A stretch of DNA of 19,407 nt from Methanobacteriota archaeon (GTDB taxonomy: Archaea > Halobacteriota > Methanosarcinia > Methanosarcinales > Methanoperedenaceae). Within the stretch, counting starts at the first letter, position 1; each line of letters starts with the position of its first letter. The DNA is taken from contig JAHIHJ010000077.1 in NCBI GenBank assembly GCA_018899795.1, forward strand, positions 1 through 19,407, given 5' to 3'. Below are positions 1-6,580 of this stretch, piece after piece. Below the pieces are notes generated by a model. That model was not told the origin of the DNA. It saw only the letters and a list, made by a program, of their open reading frames with translations, and made no database searches. A program made the position numbers and the translations under genes.

Positions 1-111
1 TTTATGGATAAGTTGACTAAAACCGATACTCCTGCAATGTTGGAAGGTTTGGCGGATCATCAATGGAATTGGGAGCAATTTTTTAATTTTTCATTAAGTA
101 TTCTAAATTAG
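1..111 (+). CDS. C-terminal tail of an unknown protein, cut by the window edge
   Basis: Frame 1 is open from the first base to a TAG at 109-111, giving 36 residues rich in aromatics (ending HQWNWEQFFNF and a short tail). The start lies outside the window. The tail ends 9 nt inside the convergent DUF1016-type gene, exactly where that gene loses its usual C-terminus, so the two may have been brought together by a rearrangement. I do not recognise the family; a transposase or restriction-locus tail is possible but unproven. The only support is an open frame of sensible composition. Confidence 0.4.
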   Translation, partial: FMDKLTKTDTPAMLEGLADHQWNWEQFFNFSLSILN

Positions 112-1053
112 GACATTGCACAATATCAGCCCTATAGTAGCATTGTCGGTGGGGTGTCTGAGAAGATCATCGACAGCTGAACAGTAAAAATTCATCTTGC
201 CTGCGTATTCTGGCTTAAAGTCCCCCTTTTTCAGTTCAATCACAATAAAGCTGCGCAATTTCAGATGATAAAACAGCAGATCTATATAAAAATCTTTATC
301 ACTGATCGCCAGATGATACTGCCGTCCTACAAAGGAAAAACCTGTGCCCAGCTCCAGCAGGAATTTTTCAAGATGTTTTATCAGTTCTGTTTCCAGTTCC
401 CGCTCATTAAAAGGTTCGGTCAGTGTCATAAAATCAAATATGTATGGGTCTTTCAAGGATTGCCGGGCAAGGTCGGACTGTAAATCCGGAAGGGTAGATC
501 TGAAATTGGTTATGGATTTCCCTTGCCGTTCATGGATGCCGCTTTTGATCATCAATGCCAGAGTATCCCTGCTCCATCCATTCTGGATAATTTGCGTCAT
601 ATACCAAAATCGTATGGATTTCTCTTTTATTTTCTCTATCAAAACCGCATGATGCCCCCATGGAATGCTCCGGATCAGATCTGCTGATTGTAATTTTGCC
701 ACAGGCTGGTGCAAAATTTCACTTTTTGCCACAGGCTGTGGCAAAAATGATTCGATATTTTGATAATTGCGAAAAAAAGCAAGCATACGCCCAAGGTTGC
801 GCTCAGAAAAACCCTTTACTTCAGGCAGTTCATTTCTTAAGTCTCTGGAAAGACGGGGAATAATTGAAGCTGACCATCCTTCCTGTTGCTGTCGTTCATG
901 TATCATCCTGCCTACATCCCAATACATCATTATCATCTCAGCATTTGCTGAAAGTGTTGCCTTCACCTGCGCCTGACGGATGCGGATTTTAATATCGCTC
1001 AATAGATTGGCATAAAGCAGGATTCCGGTATTCTCATCAGGTATTATTTTCAT
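103..1053 (-). CDS. DUF1016/YhcG-type PDDEXK nuclease, C-terminally truncated
   Basis: The 316-residue product starts MKIIPDENTG. The N-terminal half has the DUF1016 look (YWDVGRMI near residue 45, GFSERNL, then an IPWGHHAVL motif). The C-terminal half carries a PDDEXK-type core with Asp258 in FYIDLLFYH and Glu273-x-Lys275 in VIELKKGDF. Family members act as putative nucleases, often in restriction or other defence loci; the substrate is unknown. The frame stays open upstream to 1197, but those 48 extra codons look non-coding and M49 matches family starts; no strong ribosome site is seen. The protein stops right after TIGLILC, where the family normally continues for several tens of residues, so the 3' end seems lost. 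The catalytic core is present, so activity cannot be excluded. Two palindromic repeats lie inside the gene. Confidence 0.75.
   Translation of the reverse strand: MKIIPDENTGILLYANLLSDIKIRIRQAQVKATLSANAEMIMMYWDVGRMIHERQQQEGWSASIIPRLSRDLRNELPEVKGFSERNLGRMLAFFRNYQNIESFLPQPVAKSEILHQPVAKLQSADLIRSIPWGHHAVLIEKIKEKSIRFWYMTQIIQNGWSRDTLALMIKSGIHERQGKSITNFRSTLPDLQSDLARQSLKDPYIFDFMTLTEPFNERELETELIKHLEKFLLELGTGFSFVGRQYHLAISDKDFYIDLLFYHLKLRSFIVIELKKGDFKPEYAGKMNFYCSAVDDLLRHPTDNATIGLILCNVLI
723..747. repeat. Perfect 12-bp inverted repeat with 1-nt centre inside the DUF1016 gene
   Basis: TTTTTGCCACAG, a single G, then CTGTGGCAAAAA form a perfect palindrome. A diverged copy (TTTTGCCACAGGCTGGTGC core) lies at 693-717, about 30 nt away. 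In the protein both copies encode the residues QPVAK, so they may be a duplicated coding motif as well as a DNA structure. Confidence 0.6.
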
Positions 1054-1203
1054 AAAAATCAATTTTTTTTCCCTTAAAAACTGCAAGCGCTTCTTTTGAG
1101 TCCATGTTATTTCTCCGGATTTAAGTTCATGGATAGTTAAGAGGGTGTCATGGTTAAAAAGGATTAAGAGAGCGGTGTGAAAGTGAAAACATGACAATAT
1201 GTC

Positions 1204-1370
1204 GAGTTCGTTGTGAGTTCGTGGAGTTAGCTGTTAATTCTCGCAATGACTCTACAATACGGTTTTTTATAAGCTGCCCTTCTCCCCCGCCCCCCGCACG
1301 CGCGCGCCGACGGTGCGGCTGTCGGATGCGCGCGTGGTTGGCGGACGGCGCCGGGAATTTATAGTTTGAG
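1204..1370. repeat. Intergenic direct repeat, copy 1, with GC-rich hairpin core
   Basis: The left half (1204-1290) is a GTTCGTTGT-type stretch followed by TTCTCGCAATGACTCTACA, a T-run and C-rich sequence. The core at 1301-1363 matches copy 2 (2503-2565) at 61 of 63 positions. The core folds as CACGCGCGC (1297-1305) with GCGCGCGTG (1328-1336), a perfect 9-bp stem. Inside it CCGAC (1307-1311) pairs with GTCGG (1321-1325) around a 9-nt loop. The stop codon of the RhuM gene (1359-1361) lies within this repeat. Confidence 0.8.
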
Positions 1371-2153
1371 AAATATGAAATTCACAGGAATAACACCCAC
1401 CTCAGTTTGCTTAGATTTGGCAAGTATGTTACTCATCATCTCACTCCGATCCTTGCCGTGAGGAGCTTTTTTCCAGGTGGTAAGCCCCATGCGCTCTTTT
1501 TCGCTATCTGCTCTTTTTACGATCAATTCCGCTGCGGTATGACCATGGATCGCAAAGTGAAGTTTATTCTGGACAGTGGCAAAGAAAGCCTGGGTTATTT
1601 CGGAATCTTTGCTATAATCCATAGCGGTGGAGTAAATATCAGTAATTTTCTGATAGAAGTTCCGCTCGCTTGCCCTGATTTCACGAATTTCTTCAAGCAG
1701 GTTATCAAAATATTCTTTGGTAAAATATGCGCCATTTTTTAAACGCTCTTTATCAAGCACATATCCACGGATCGAAAAATCCCTCAGAATTGCGATAGCC
1801 CATTGACGGAACTGGGTTGCCCGCTCTGAATTGACCCGAAAACCAACGGCAATGATAGCATCAAGATTATAAAAATCAATTTCACGATTTACCTGCCGCA
1901 TGCCCTCAGTTTGAACTATTCGGAATTTCCGAACAGTTGCAGATTCTCTTAATTCACATGATTTGAAAATATTGGCAAGATGTTCATTTATAGTTGGAAC
2001 TGAAACCTCAAAAAGAATACCCATCAGCCTTTGAGGAAGCCAGACTGTTTCATCTTCGATTCGAACTTCAATGGTGTTCTCACCAGCCTGCTTCGAAAAA
2101 ATCAGAAATTCTGCGGTACTATTGCGTATCTGGATTTTTTTTTCTTTACTCAT
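1359..2153 (-). CDS. rhuM: RhuM-family protein (virulence RhuM/DUF4062-like locus gene), short C-terminus
   Basis: The 264-residue product begins MSKEKKIQIRN. Family hallmarks are visible in order: IEVRIEDETVWLPQ (about 28-41), TINEHLANIF (about 54-63), the helix-turn-helix-like N-terminal part, IDFYNLDAIIAVGFRVNS (about 91-108), ATQFRQWA (111-118) and MGLTTWKKAP (222-231). RhuM proteins are common in restriction islands and mobile DNA; their biochemical role is unknown. After APHGK (about residue 234) the sequence departs from the family pattern, in which a KSDV..AKNYL-type segment and roughly 70-80 more residues would follow. The stop codon is supplied by repeat copy 1, so the 3' end appears replaced. 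The start ATG overlaps an upstream 40-codon ORF by 8 nt; no clear ribosome site is seen. Confidence 0.8.
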   Translation of the reverse strand: MSKEKKIQIRNSTAEFLIFSKQAGENTIEVRIEDETVWLPQRLMGILFEVSVPTINEHLANIFKSCELRESATVRKFRIVQTEGMRQVNREIDFYNLDAIIAVGFRVNSERATQFRQWAIAILRDFSIRGYVLDKERLKNGAYFTKEYFDNLLEEIREIRASERNFYQKITDIYSTAMDYSKDSEITQAFFATVQNKLHFAIHGHTAAELIVKRADSEKERMGLTTWKKAPHGKDRSEMMSNILAKSKQTEVGVIPVNFIFLKL

Positions 2154-2268
2154 GATTAAAACCCATTTTCTCTAAATGCTTATTCACCTTTGTTTCCAGC
2201 CCTTCCACCTTTGTAATCAATTCAGGCAATGGCGCACCATATCGTTCTGACAGTTCTTTAATCGCCAT
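2146..2268 (-). CDS. Small ORF (40 aa) overlapping the RhuM start; possible HsdM-tail remnant
   Basis: Reading from ATG at 2268 to TAA at 2146-2148 gives MAIKELSERYGAPLPELITK followed by a helical, heptad-like stretch ending HLEKMGFNHE. The stop overlaps the RhuM start as ATGAGTAA, which would allow coupled translation. A stop sits just upstream in frame, so it is not the visible tail of a longer gene. Composition resembles the end of type I restriction methylase subunits (VNKHLEKMG-like), which would fit a decayed restriction locus, but this is only an impression from memory. Confidence 0.45.
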   Translation of the reverse strand: MAIKELSERYGAPLPELITKVEGLETKVNKHLEKMGFNHE

Positions 2269-2350
2269 TTTTATTCATTTATTATGCCTTGAATTGTATT
2301 TAAAAACTATCTTTTGCGCACGGAAAGCAATCTTCTTGATCCCTCCTTTT

Positions 2351-2570
2351 GAATTCGTTGTAAGTTCGAGGAGTTCGTTGTTAATTCTCATAATGACTCT
2401 TCATCGCGATTTTTTATAAGCCTCACTTCTCCCCCGCCCCGCCCTCTCAATATCCACCACAACCCTCCCCCACCACCCATAACCTCCCCAGCCCCACACA
2501 CCCGCGCGCCGACGGTGCGGCTGGCGGATGCGCGCGTGGTTTGCGGACGGCGCCGGGAATTTATAAATTT
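2351..2570. repeat. Intergenic direct repeat, copy 2, with GC-rich hairpin core
   Basis: Same orientation as copy 1. The left half runs 2351-2435, then a C-rich insert of roughly 55-65 nt not found in copy 1, then the conserved core at 2503-2565. The core hairpin is kept (CGCGCG 2503-2508 with CGCGCG 2531-2536, and four of five inner pairs between 2509-2513 and 2523-2527). Together with copy 1 it brackets the RhuM gene and its small upstream ORF. The stretch 2269-2683 has no convincing gene. Confidence 0.8.
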
Positions 2571-2587
2571 TGTAATATATTTCTATA

Positions 2588-2614
2588 CTTTGCGATCTTT
2601 GCGTCCTTTGCGGT
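2588..2614. repeat. Three tandem 9-mers of CTTTGCGNN
   Basis: CTTTGCGAT, CTTTGCGTC and CTTTGCGGT follow one another without gap, ending in GGTGAA. Strings of this CTTTGCG type are, to my knowledge, scattered between genes of many bacteria and some archaea; their role is unclear. It lies between repeat copy 2 and the DUF433 gene. Confidence 0.6.
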
Positions 2615-2683
2615 GAATTGATTTTCCTGCTGCATCACATTTAAATGTATATAAATCTAATTAAATTCATAGAGGAAGTAAAG

Positions 2684-3001
2684 ATGTTCGAAGAAAGAAT
2701 AGTTATTGACCCAGAAATACGGCATGGTAAACCCATAATAAAAGGGACGAGAGTTCCTGTTGAAGTGATCCTGGGGTCTTTAGCCGGGGGTATGGAAATA
2801 AGGGAGATAGCAAGTGAATACGGGATAATAGAGGAACTTATTATCGAATATCACAGGAAGGGCTATTCGATCTCCATGATAGCTGAAAAAATTGACGTCC
2901 CGATCGCCAAGGTAATGGATGTACTTTCAAGACTTGATGAAGAGACGGAGATAGAAAAGACTCTTGAAGAGATTGAAATCGGTTCATCTGATAATATATA
3001 G
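2684..3001 (+). CDS. DUF433 family protein (antitoxin-like) with extended C-terminus
   Basis: The 105-residue product starts at ATG 2684, preceded by AGAGGAAG at 2671-2678 as ribosome site. An upstream in-frame ATG (2645) falls in a TATA-like stretch and is less likely. Residues about 4-52 match the DUF433 pattern: ERIVIDPEIRHGKPIIKGTR, VPVEVIL, then an MEIREIASEYGI helix-turn-helix-like segment. DUF433 proteins are usually DNA-binding antitoxins beside a DUF5615/PIN-like toxin. Here no such toxin follows. Instead of the usual short ending, residues about 55-105 add another possible helix-turn-helix (GYSISMIAEKIDVPIAKVMD) and an acidic tail. It may be an orphan antitoxin or a stand-alone regulator. 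Confidence 0.7.
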   Translation: MFEERIVIDPEIRHGKPIIKGTRVPVEVILGSLAGGMEIREIASEYGIIEELIIEYHRKGYSISMIAEKIDVPIAKVMDVLSRLDEETEIEKTLEEIEIGSSDNI

Positions 3002-3046
3002 ACCGTCTGGGAACATCATCTTTATTATGCGGATGTTATCCAAAAC

Positions 3047-3055
3047 TTAAATATA
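3047..3055 (+). promoter_or_regulatory. TATA box for the DUF2281-MazF pair
   Basis: TTAAATATA is centred about 28 nt before the ATG at 3079. No ribosome site precedes that ATG. In archaea this spacing places the transcription start at or next to the start codon, so the message is probably leaderless. Confidence 0.5.
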
Positions 3056-3078
3056 GACTGGCTACAATATATCAAACA

Positions 3079-3327
3079 ATGCATATTACAGACAGTCCTG
3101 ATACAAAAGAAATCCTACTGCATAAGACATTAGATTATTTAAGTCGTCTCCCTCAGGATAAAGTTATTGAAGTTGCGGAATTCGTTGAATTTCTATATCA
3201 AAAACATGAAGAGTATATTTTGAAAAAAGGAATTCAGAAGATGGTCTCAAATTCAAGATCTTTTGAGTTTTTAAAAGAAGAAGAGGAATTATACACGTTA
3301 GATGATTTGAAAGTGCGGTTCAAATGA
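3079..3327 (+). CDS. DUF2281 family antitoxin, partner of MazF
   Basis: The 82-residue product is helical with the DUF2281 signature near the N-terminus (LHKTLDYLSRLPQDKVIEVA, residues about 14-33, followed by EFVEFLYQKHEE) and a C-terminal EEEELYTLDDLKVRF stretch. The C-terminal part would be the toxin-binding region by analogy with other type II antitoxins. Its TGA overlaps the ATG of the next gene as ATGA (3324-3327), typical of a co-translated toxin-antitoxin pair. DUF2281 proteins more often accompany PIN toxins, but pairing with PemK/MazF-like toxins fits the order seen here. Confidence 0.75.
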   Translation: MHITDSPDTKEILLHKTLDYLSRLPQDKVIEVAEFVEFLYQKHEEYILKKGIQKMVSNSRSFEFLKEEEELYTLDDLKVRFK

Positions 3328-3656
3328 ACAAAGGCGAAATTGTTCTCATTACATTCCCTTTTACGGATTTATCAGGAAGCAAATTGCGCCCAGCTTTAGT
3401 TTTAGCTGCTGACAAAGAAGATGTCACTGTAGCGTTTATAACAACAAACCTGCAGCAGGTCAATAATACAGATATGTTATTACGCAAGAGTTCTTCCAAT
3501 GGTTTAAAGAAAGACTCGCTCGTGAAGATGAATAAAATTGCTACGCTAGATCATGGTTTAGCAATGGGTAAAGTTGGACAATTGGTTGAGAATGAATTAA
3601 AAGAAGTTGACAGGAAATTAGTAATTCTTTTCGATATTAAGAACATATCATTATGA
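3324..3656 (+). CDS. mazF: MazF/PemK family endoribonuclease toxin
   Basis: The 110-residue product has the standard length and pattern of MazF/PemK toxins: an N-terminal KGEIVLITFPFTDLSGSKLR (residues 3-22) with the conserved R-P-A-LV strand after it, the SLVKMNKIATLD segment (about 65-76) and a G-K-VGQL strand (about 82-87). Family members cut mRNA at short sequence motifs and are neutralised by the preceding antitoxin. The 4-nt overlap with that gene fixes the start. The gene looks intact. It is followed within about 25 nt by a hairpin and T-run. Confidence 0.85.
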   Translation: MNKGEIVLITFPFTDLSGSKLRPALVLAADKEDVTVAFITTNLQQVNNTDMLLRKSSSNGLKKDSLVKMNKIATLDHGLAMGKVGQLVENELKEVDRKLVILFDIKNISL

Positions 3657-3677
3657 GTTGATTCAATAAAATATTCT

Positions 3678-3706
3678 CGTAATGACTCTACATTACGATT
3701 TTTTTT
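3678..3706 (+). terminator. Hairpin plus T8 after mazF, inside a third partial repeat copy
   Basis: CGTAATG (3678-3684), loop ACTCTA, CATTACG (3691-3697), then A and eight Ts (3699-3706). It lies 22 nt after the mazF stop. The surrounding 3672-3724 aligns with 1236-1288 and 2383-2435, so the terminator is the left half of the repeat that brackets RhuM. The stem is perfect only here. Confidence 0.6.
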
Positions 3707-3725
3707 GGCTGCTTATTTTCCCCGA

Positions 3726-4517
3726 CTACCGTCTCTTCACCTTGAGAACGTATATCAATATTATCAATACAAGCCCTACAAAGACAACACTTGCATCTCT
3801 TATGAAGTTTAACATCTCGAACATGGGTTTTGCAGATCCATTCTTTCCAGGTTGCGATGAAACATTCGACATGTTCGACATATTTACCACGGCGGGCACG
3901 AACGAAGAATTCCTTGCAAGAGCAAGAGTGATCTCCCCCCTATCCTCAGATGTCTCCATGAAAAACCCGGATATCTCAACATGGTCAGTCACTATCCTGG
4001 TTGCATTGCCCATGCCGCCAATATTGACAACATCCAAACCCTGAGGCATCACTATCGTAATAGTCGAATTTGCCTGACCCAGGAACCAGATGCTCCGTGC
4101 ATTGAGGATGCTGTCTCTGAACTTGTAAGTGATAATGTATCTATTTGTGATCGTATCAGAAAGATTGGTTTTACCTATGAGGTCAGTCGACAGGGTGGCA
4201 TCCACATCCACGATCTCGATACCTCCTGTCATGTTATTTATCATTACGTCCAGTTCTTTGGCGATCAGGCTTCTGAACTCTTTGCGCAGTTCTTTGTCAG
4301 CCTTCAGGACTTCCCATGCATTCACGAAACTGTTGTTGTCGCCATAATTTGAATCCAGGTTCACCCGAAACGCTACCGAATCATTTCCCACAAAAGTATC
4401 GTTGTAACTCCATGTCATATCATATTCATTCACAGTGATATCATTCACCCAGAGATCCTCTCCACTAACTGCCCCGGCGGTCAATGCTATCACAAAAAAT
4501 GCTATGATCCCCCTCAT
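3726..4517 (-). CDS. Unknown membrane-anchored surface protein, sequon-rich
   Basis: The 263-residue product has a signal peptide (hydrophobic residues 4-17, AGAVSG end), a soluble ectodomain and one C-terminal membrane span (VVFVGLVLIILIYVL, about 244-258) followed by KVKRR, so the body should face outside. About a dozen N-x-S/T sequons are spread through it and cluster before the span (NMSNMSNVSS), which suggests N-glycosylation. The ectodomain looks mostly beta-strand; no enzymatic motif is visible. Its ATG overlaps the stop of the methionine aminopeptidase gene as ATGA (4514-4517), so it is co-transcribed with the two peptidase genes. I do not recognise the family, and the operon gives no clear clue to its job. 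Confidence 0.8.
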   Translation of the reverse strand: MRGIIAFFVIALTAGAVSGEDLWVNDITVNEYDMTWSYNDTFVGNDSVAFRVNLDSNYGDNNSFVNAWEVLKADKELRKEFRSLIAKELDVMINNMTGGIEIVDVDATLSTDLIGKTNLSDTITNRYIITYKFRDSILNARSIWFLGQANSTITIVMPQGLDVVNIGGMGNATRIVTDHVEISGFFMETSEDRGEITLALARNSSFVPAVVNMSNMSNVSSQPGKNGSAKPMFEMLNFIRDASVVFVGLVLIILIYVLKVKRR

Positions 4518-5389
4518 TTTGTAAAGACCTCACATCCATCAGCAGTAACGATAAGAGAGTGTTCTGCCTGGGAGACAAGCCCCCCATTTATTTCTTTCAG
4601 GATGGGATAAGCCATTATGATATTTGACTTCACAAGTGTCATCATTGCGAAATCCACGTTGCTTCCGAGCCATCTTTTCGCAAACGGCAGATTCTGGTAT
4701 TCCAGTATTTTCTCAAGGAGCTTCCTTGCCGATGGTAGACGCACAGGTCTCTCGGAAACGAGGTGGTAAATTTCCGCGCTCCCTGCATCGTATATCTTCC
4801 CTGCGCCGTCCGTTGCAAATGGCTCTATCGCGATTATGTCGCCTTCTTCCAGTACAACGCCGTGAGGCATTCTCTTGTTAGGGATGGCTGGCGGAGCATG
4901 CTGAATAAACTGAGCAAGTCCGTGCCCTGTGAGATTGACAATTGGTTTATATCCGAACGAGGTTATGGCATTCTCGATCACGCCTCCAATATCTGCAGTG
5001 TTCACGCCCGCATGGATGAACTTTATTGCATCAGCGAGGGCTTTTTCCGAAGCTTTAACAAGCTTTGGATGACCTGAGAGGTCAACCGTGATCGCTGTAT
5101 CCGCGATATATCCATCTATGTGGACACCAATATCCAGTTTTACCATATCTTCCCCGAAAACGGATTTATCATCAAATGAAGGAGTTGAATGCGCAGCTTC
5201 ATCATTTCGGGAAATGTTTACCGGGAAAGCCGGCTGACCGCCTTTCTCGTGTATCAGGTTTTCTGAGAACTCAGCGACAGAGAGCAAAGTTGCTCCCTTT
5301 TTTACTTTTTTTACAGTTTCAGCACGTACTTCTGAGAGTATCTTACCCGCTCTCATGTATTTTTCCAGTATCTCCTCTTTTTCGTTCAT
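4514..5389 (-). CDS. map: Methionine aminopeptidase, type II (archaeal)
   Basis: Removes the initiator methionine from new proteins in the cytoplasm. The 291-residue length is usual for archaeal MetAP. All five metal ligands are visible: Asp86 (KLDIG), Asp97 (IADTAIT), His156 (LTGHGL), Glu189 (AIEPF) and Glu276 (SQAEHSLIV). His67 of AAHSTP matches the substrate-side histidine. The type II insert lies between about 195 and 265. The start overlaps the preceding peptidase stop as ATGA (5386-5389), and its own stop overlaps the following unknown surface-protein gene the same way, so translation of all three is probably coupled. Confidence 0.95.
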   Translation of the reverse strand: MNEKEEILEKYMRAGKILSEVRAETVKKVKKGATLLSVAEFSENLIHEKGGQPAFPVNISRNDEAAHSTPSFDDKSVFGEDMVKLDIGVHIDGYIADTAITVDLSGHPKLVKASEKALADAIKFIHAGVNTADIGGVIENAITSFGYKPIVNLTGHGLAQFIQHAPPAIPNKRMPHGVVLEEGDIIAIEPFATDGAGKIYDAGSAEIYHLVSERPVRLPSARKLLEKILEYQNLPFAKRWLGSNVDFAMMTLVKSNIIMAYPILKEINGGLVSQAEHSLIVTADGCEVFTK

Positions 5390-6537
5390 TCTAGCACCAG
5401 ATTCTTCTCAAATATAGTTAAATTCTTGCATCCGTTCGCAGTCACCACAACAACATCCTCAAGCCTTACTCCGCCTGTTCTCTTAAAATAGAGTCCCGGT
5501 TCAACTGTGACAACGCATCCTTCTTTCAGTTCCTTCCCGCTCTCGCTAAGGTTCGGACCTTCGTGGATATCAAGCCCAACGCCGTGCCCTGTTGAGTGGA
5601 TGAAACCTTCTGTGAATACTCCGGTTTTGCCCCGCGCGGTCTCATATCCCCTTGCCTCAAGCACATCGCACACAATATTATGAACTTCGCTTCCTGTGAT
5701 GCCCGCTTTGATCTTTGCGATAGCTGCAACCTGGGCATCCCTGACAGCAGAGTACATATTTTTTATTTCTTCAGTGGGGTTTCCGCGCACCACGGTACGC
5801 GTCATATCTGAAAAATATCTTTCTATTTTAGAGCGCGGCACCATGTCGATGACAATGGGCTCTCCGGCGCGCAGTTCTCCTTCCCCATGCCAGTGGGGGT
5901 CAGCGCTCCCCGGCCCGCATGCCACAATGACATCCGGCGCCTCGCAACCAAGGGAAAGAAGCGATGTCTCTATTATCGACCTGACATCTTCTGCTTTTAG
6001 CGGCGCATTATTGTACCAGAGCACACCATTCCCGATCGTTGCTTTTCGTATGACGCTTATCGCTTCTGCAAGCGCCTGCTCGCCTGCCCGCTGCGCTTTC
6101 TCGATGGCTTTTATTTCGTTCTCATTTTTTACTTCCCTCATCTCGCGAAAAGGGCTTTTTACCGGAAATACTTCAAAACCGTCCCTGCGCATCACGTCCG
6201 CAAGATAAACTGGAAAATTATATGGCACAGCTACAAGCTTTACATTCTCTTTTCGAAGGAATTCGATTATCATCCCGTTGTATGCGGCATCGATATCCTT
6301 TAGAGCCCTGAGCTTTTCCATTATCCCGAATTCGGAGGTGGGCAGCACGTCCTTGATCCGTGATTCTTTCTTTGCTCTCCCCAGTTCCATGTCTGAAATA
6401 AGGAGCTTTTCACTTTTTGAGTTCAGGTAGATGAAAGAGTCATACGCCAGAAATCCAGTGGCGTAGTACATATCTGCGCTGTGAGCGCTCTCACTTACCA
6501 TGAGATATGCGTCTGCATCAGGGAGATTGAGTTTCAT
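5386..6537 (-). CDS. Xaa-Pro peptidase family protein (M24B, PepQ/aminopeptidase P-like)
   Basis: The product of about 383 residues has an N-terminal creatinase-like domain (about 1-135) and a C-terminal pita-bread peptidase domain. Metal ligands are visible as the two Asp of VIDMVPRSKIERYFSDMTRT, the His of STGHGVGLDIHEG, and the two Glu of VTVEPGLYF and VRLEDVVVV. It should cleave X-Pro bonds in peptides during protein turnover. The frame also opens at a TTG six bases upstream (6543), but ATG 6537 reads MKLNLP and is the more usual start. It leads an operon with map, a second M24-fold enzyme that acts on proline- or methionine-starting N-termini. Confidence 0.9.
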   Translation of the reverse strand: MKLNLPDADAYLMVSESAHSADMYYATGFLAYDSFIYLNSKSEKLLISDMELGRAKKESRIKDVLPTSEFGIMEKLRALKDIDAAYNGMIIEFLRKENVKLVAVPYNFPVYLADVMRRDGFEVFPVKSPFREMREVKNENEIKAIEKAQRAGEQALAEAISVIRKATIGNGVLWYNNAPLKAEDVRSIIETSLLSLGCEAPDVIVACGPGSADPHWHGEGELRAGEPIVIDMVPRSKIERYFSDMTRTVVRGNPTEEIKNMYSAVRDAQVAAIAKIKAGITGSEVHNIVCDVLEARGYETARGKTGVFTEGFIHSTGHGVGLDIHEGPNLSESGKELKEGCVVTVEPGLYFKRTGGVRLEDVVVVTANGCKNLTIFEKNLVLE

Positions 6538-6580
6538 GATCAACTACTAATTAAAAATAATTCTACATATTACCTTCGCA

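Noticed and set aside
1054..1197. 48-codon N-terminal extension of the DUF1016 protein
   Set aside because: The added residues do not resemble family N-termini, and the family-like start is M49.
1204..2570. Insertion sequence or transposon around RhuM
   Set aside because: No transposase gene and no terminal inverted repeats or target duplication are visible; only direct repeats are.
5696..6208. 170-codon open frame opposite the Xaa-Pro peptidase gene
   Set aside because: It lies fully inside a gene with complete catalytic motifs and shows no recognisable protein pattern.
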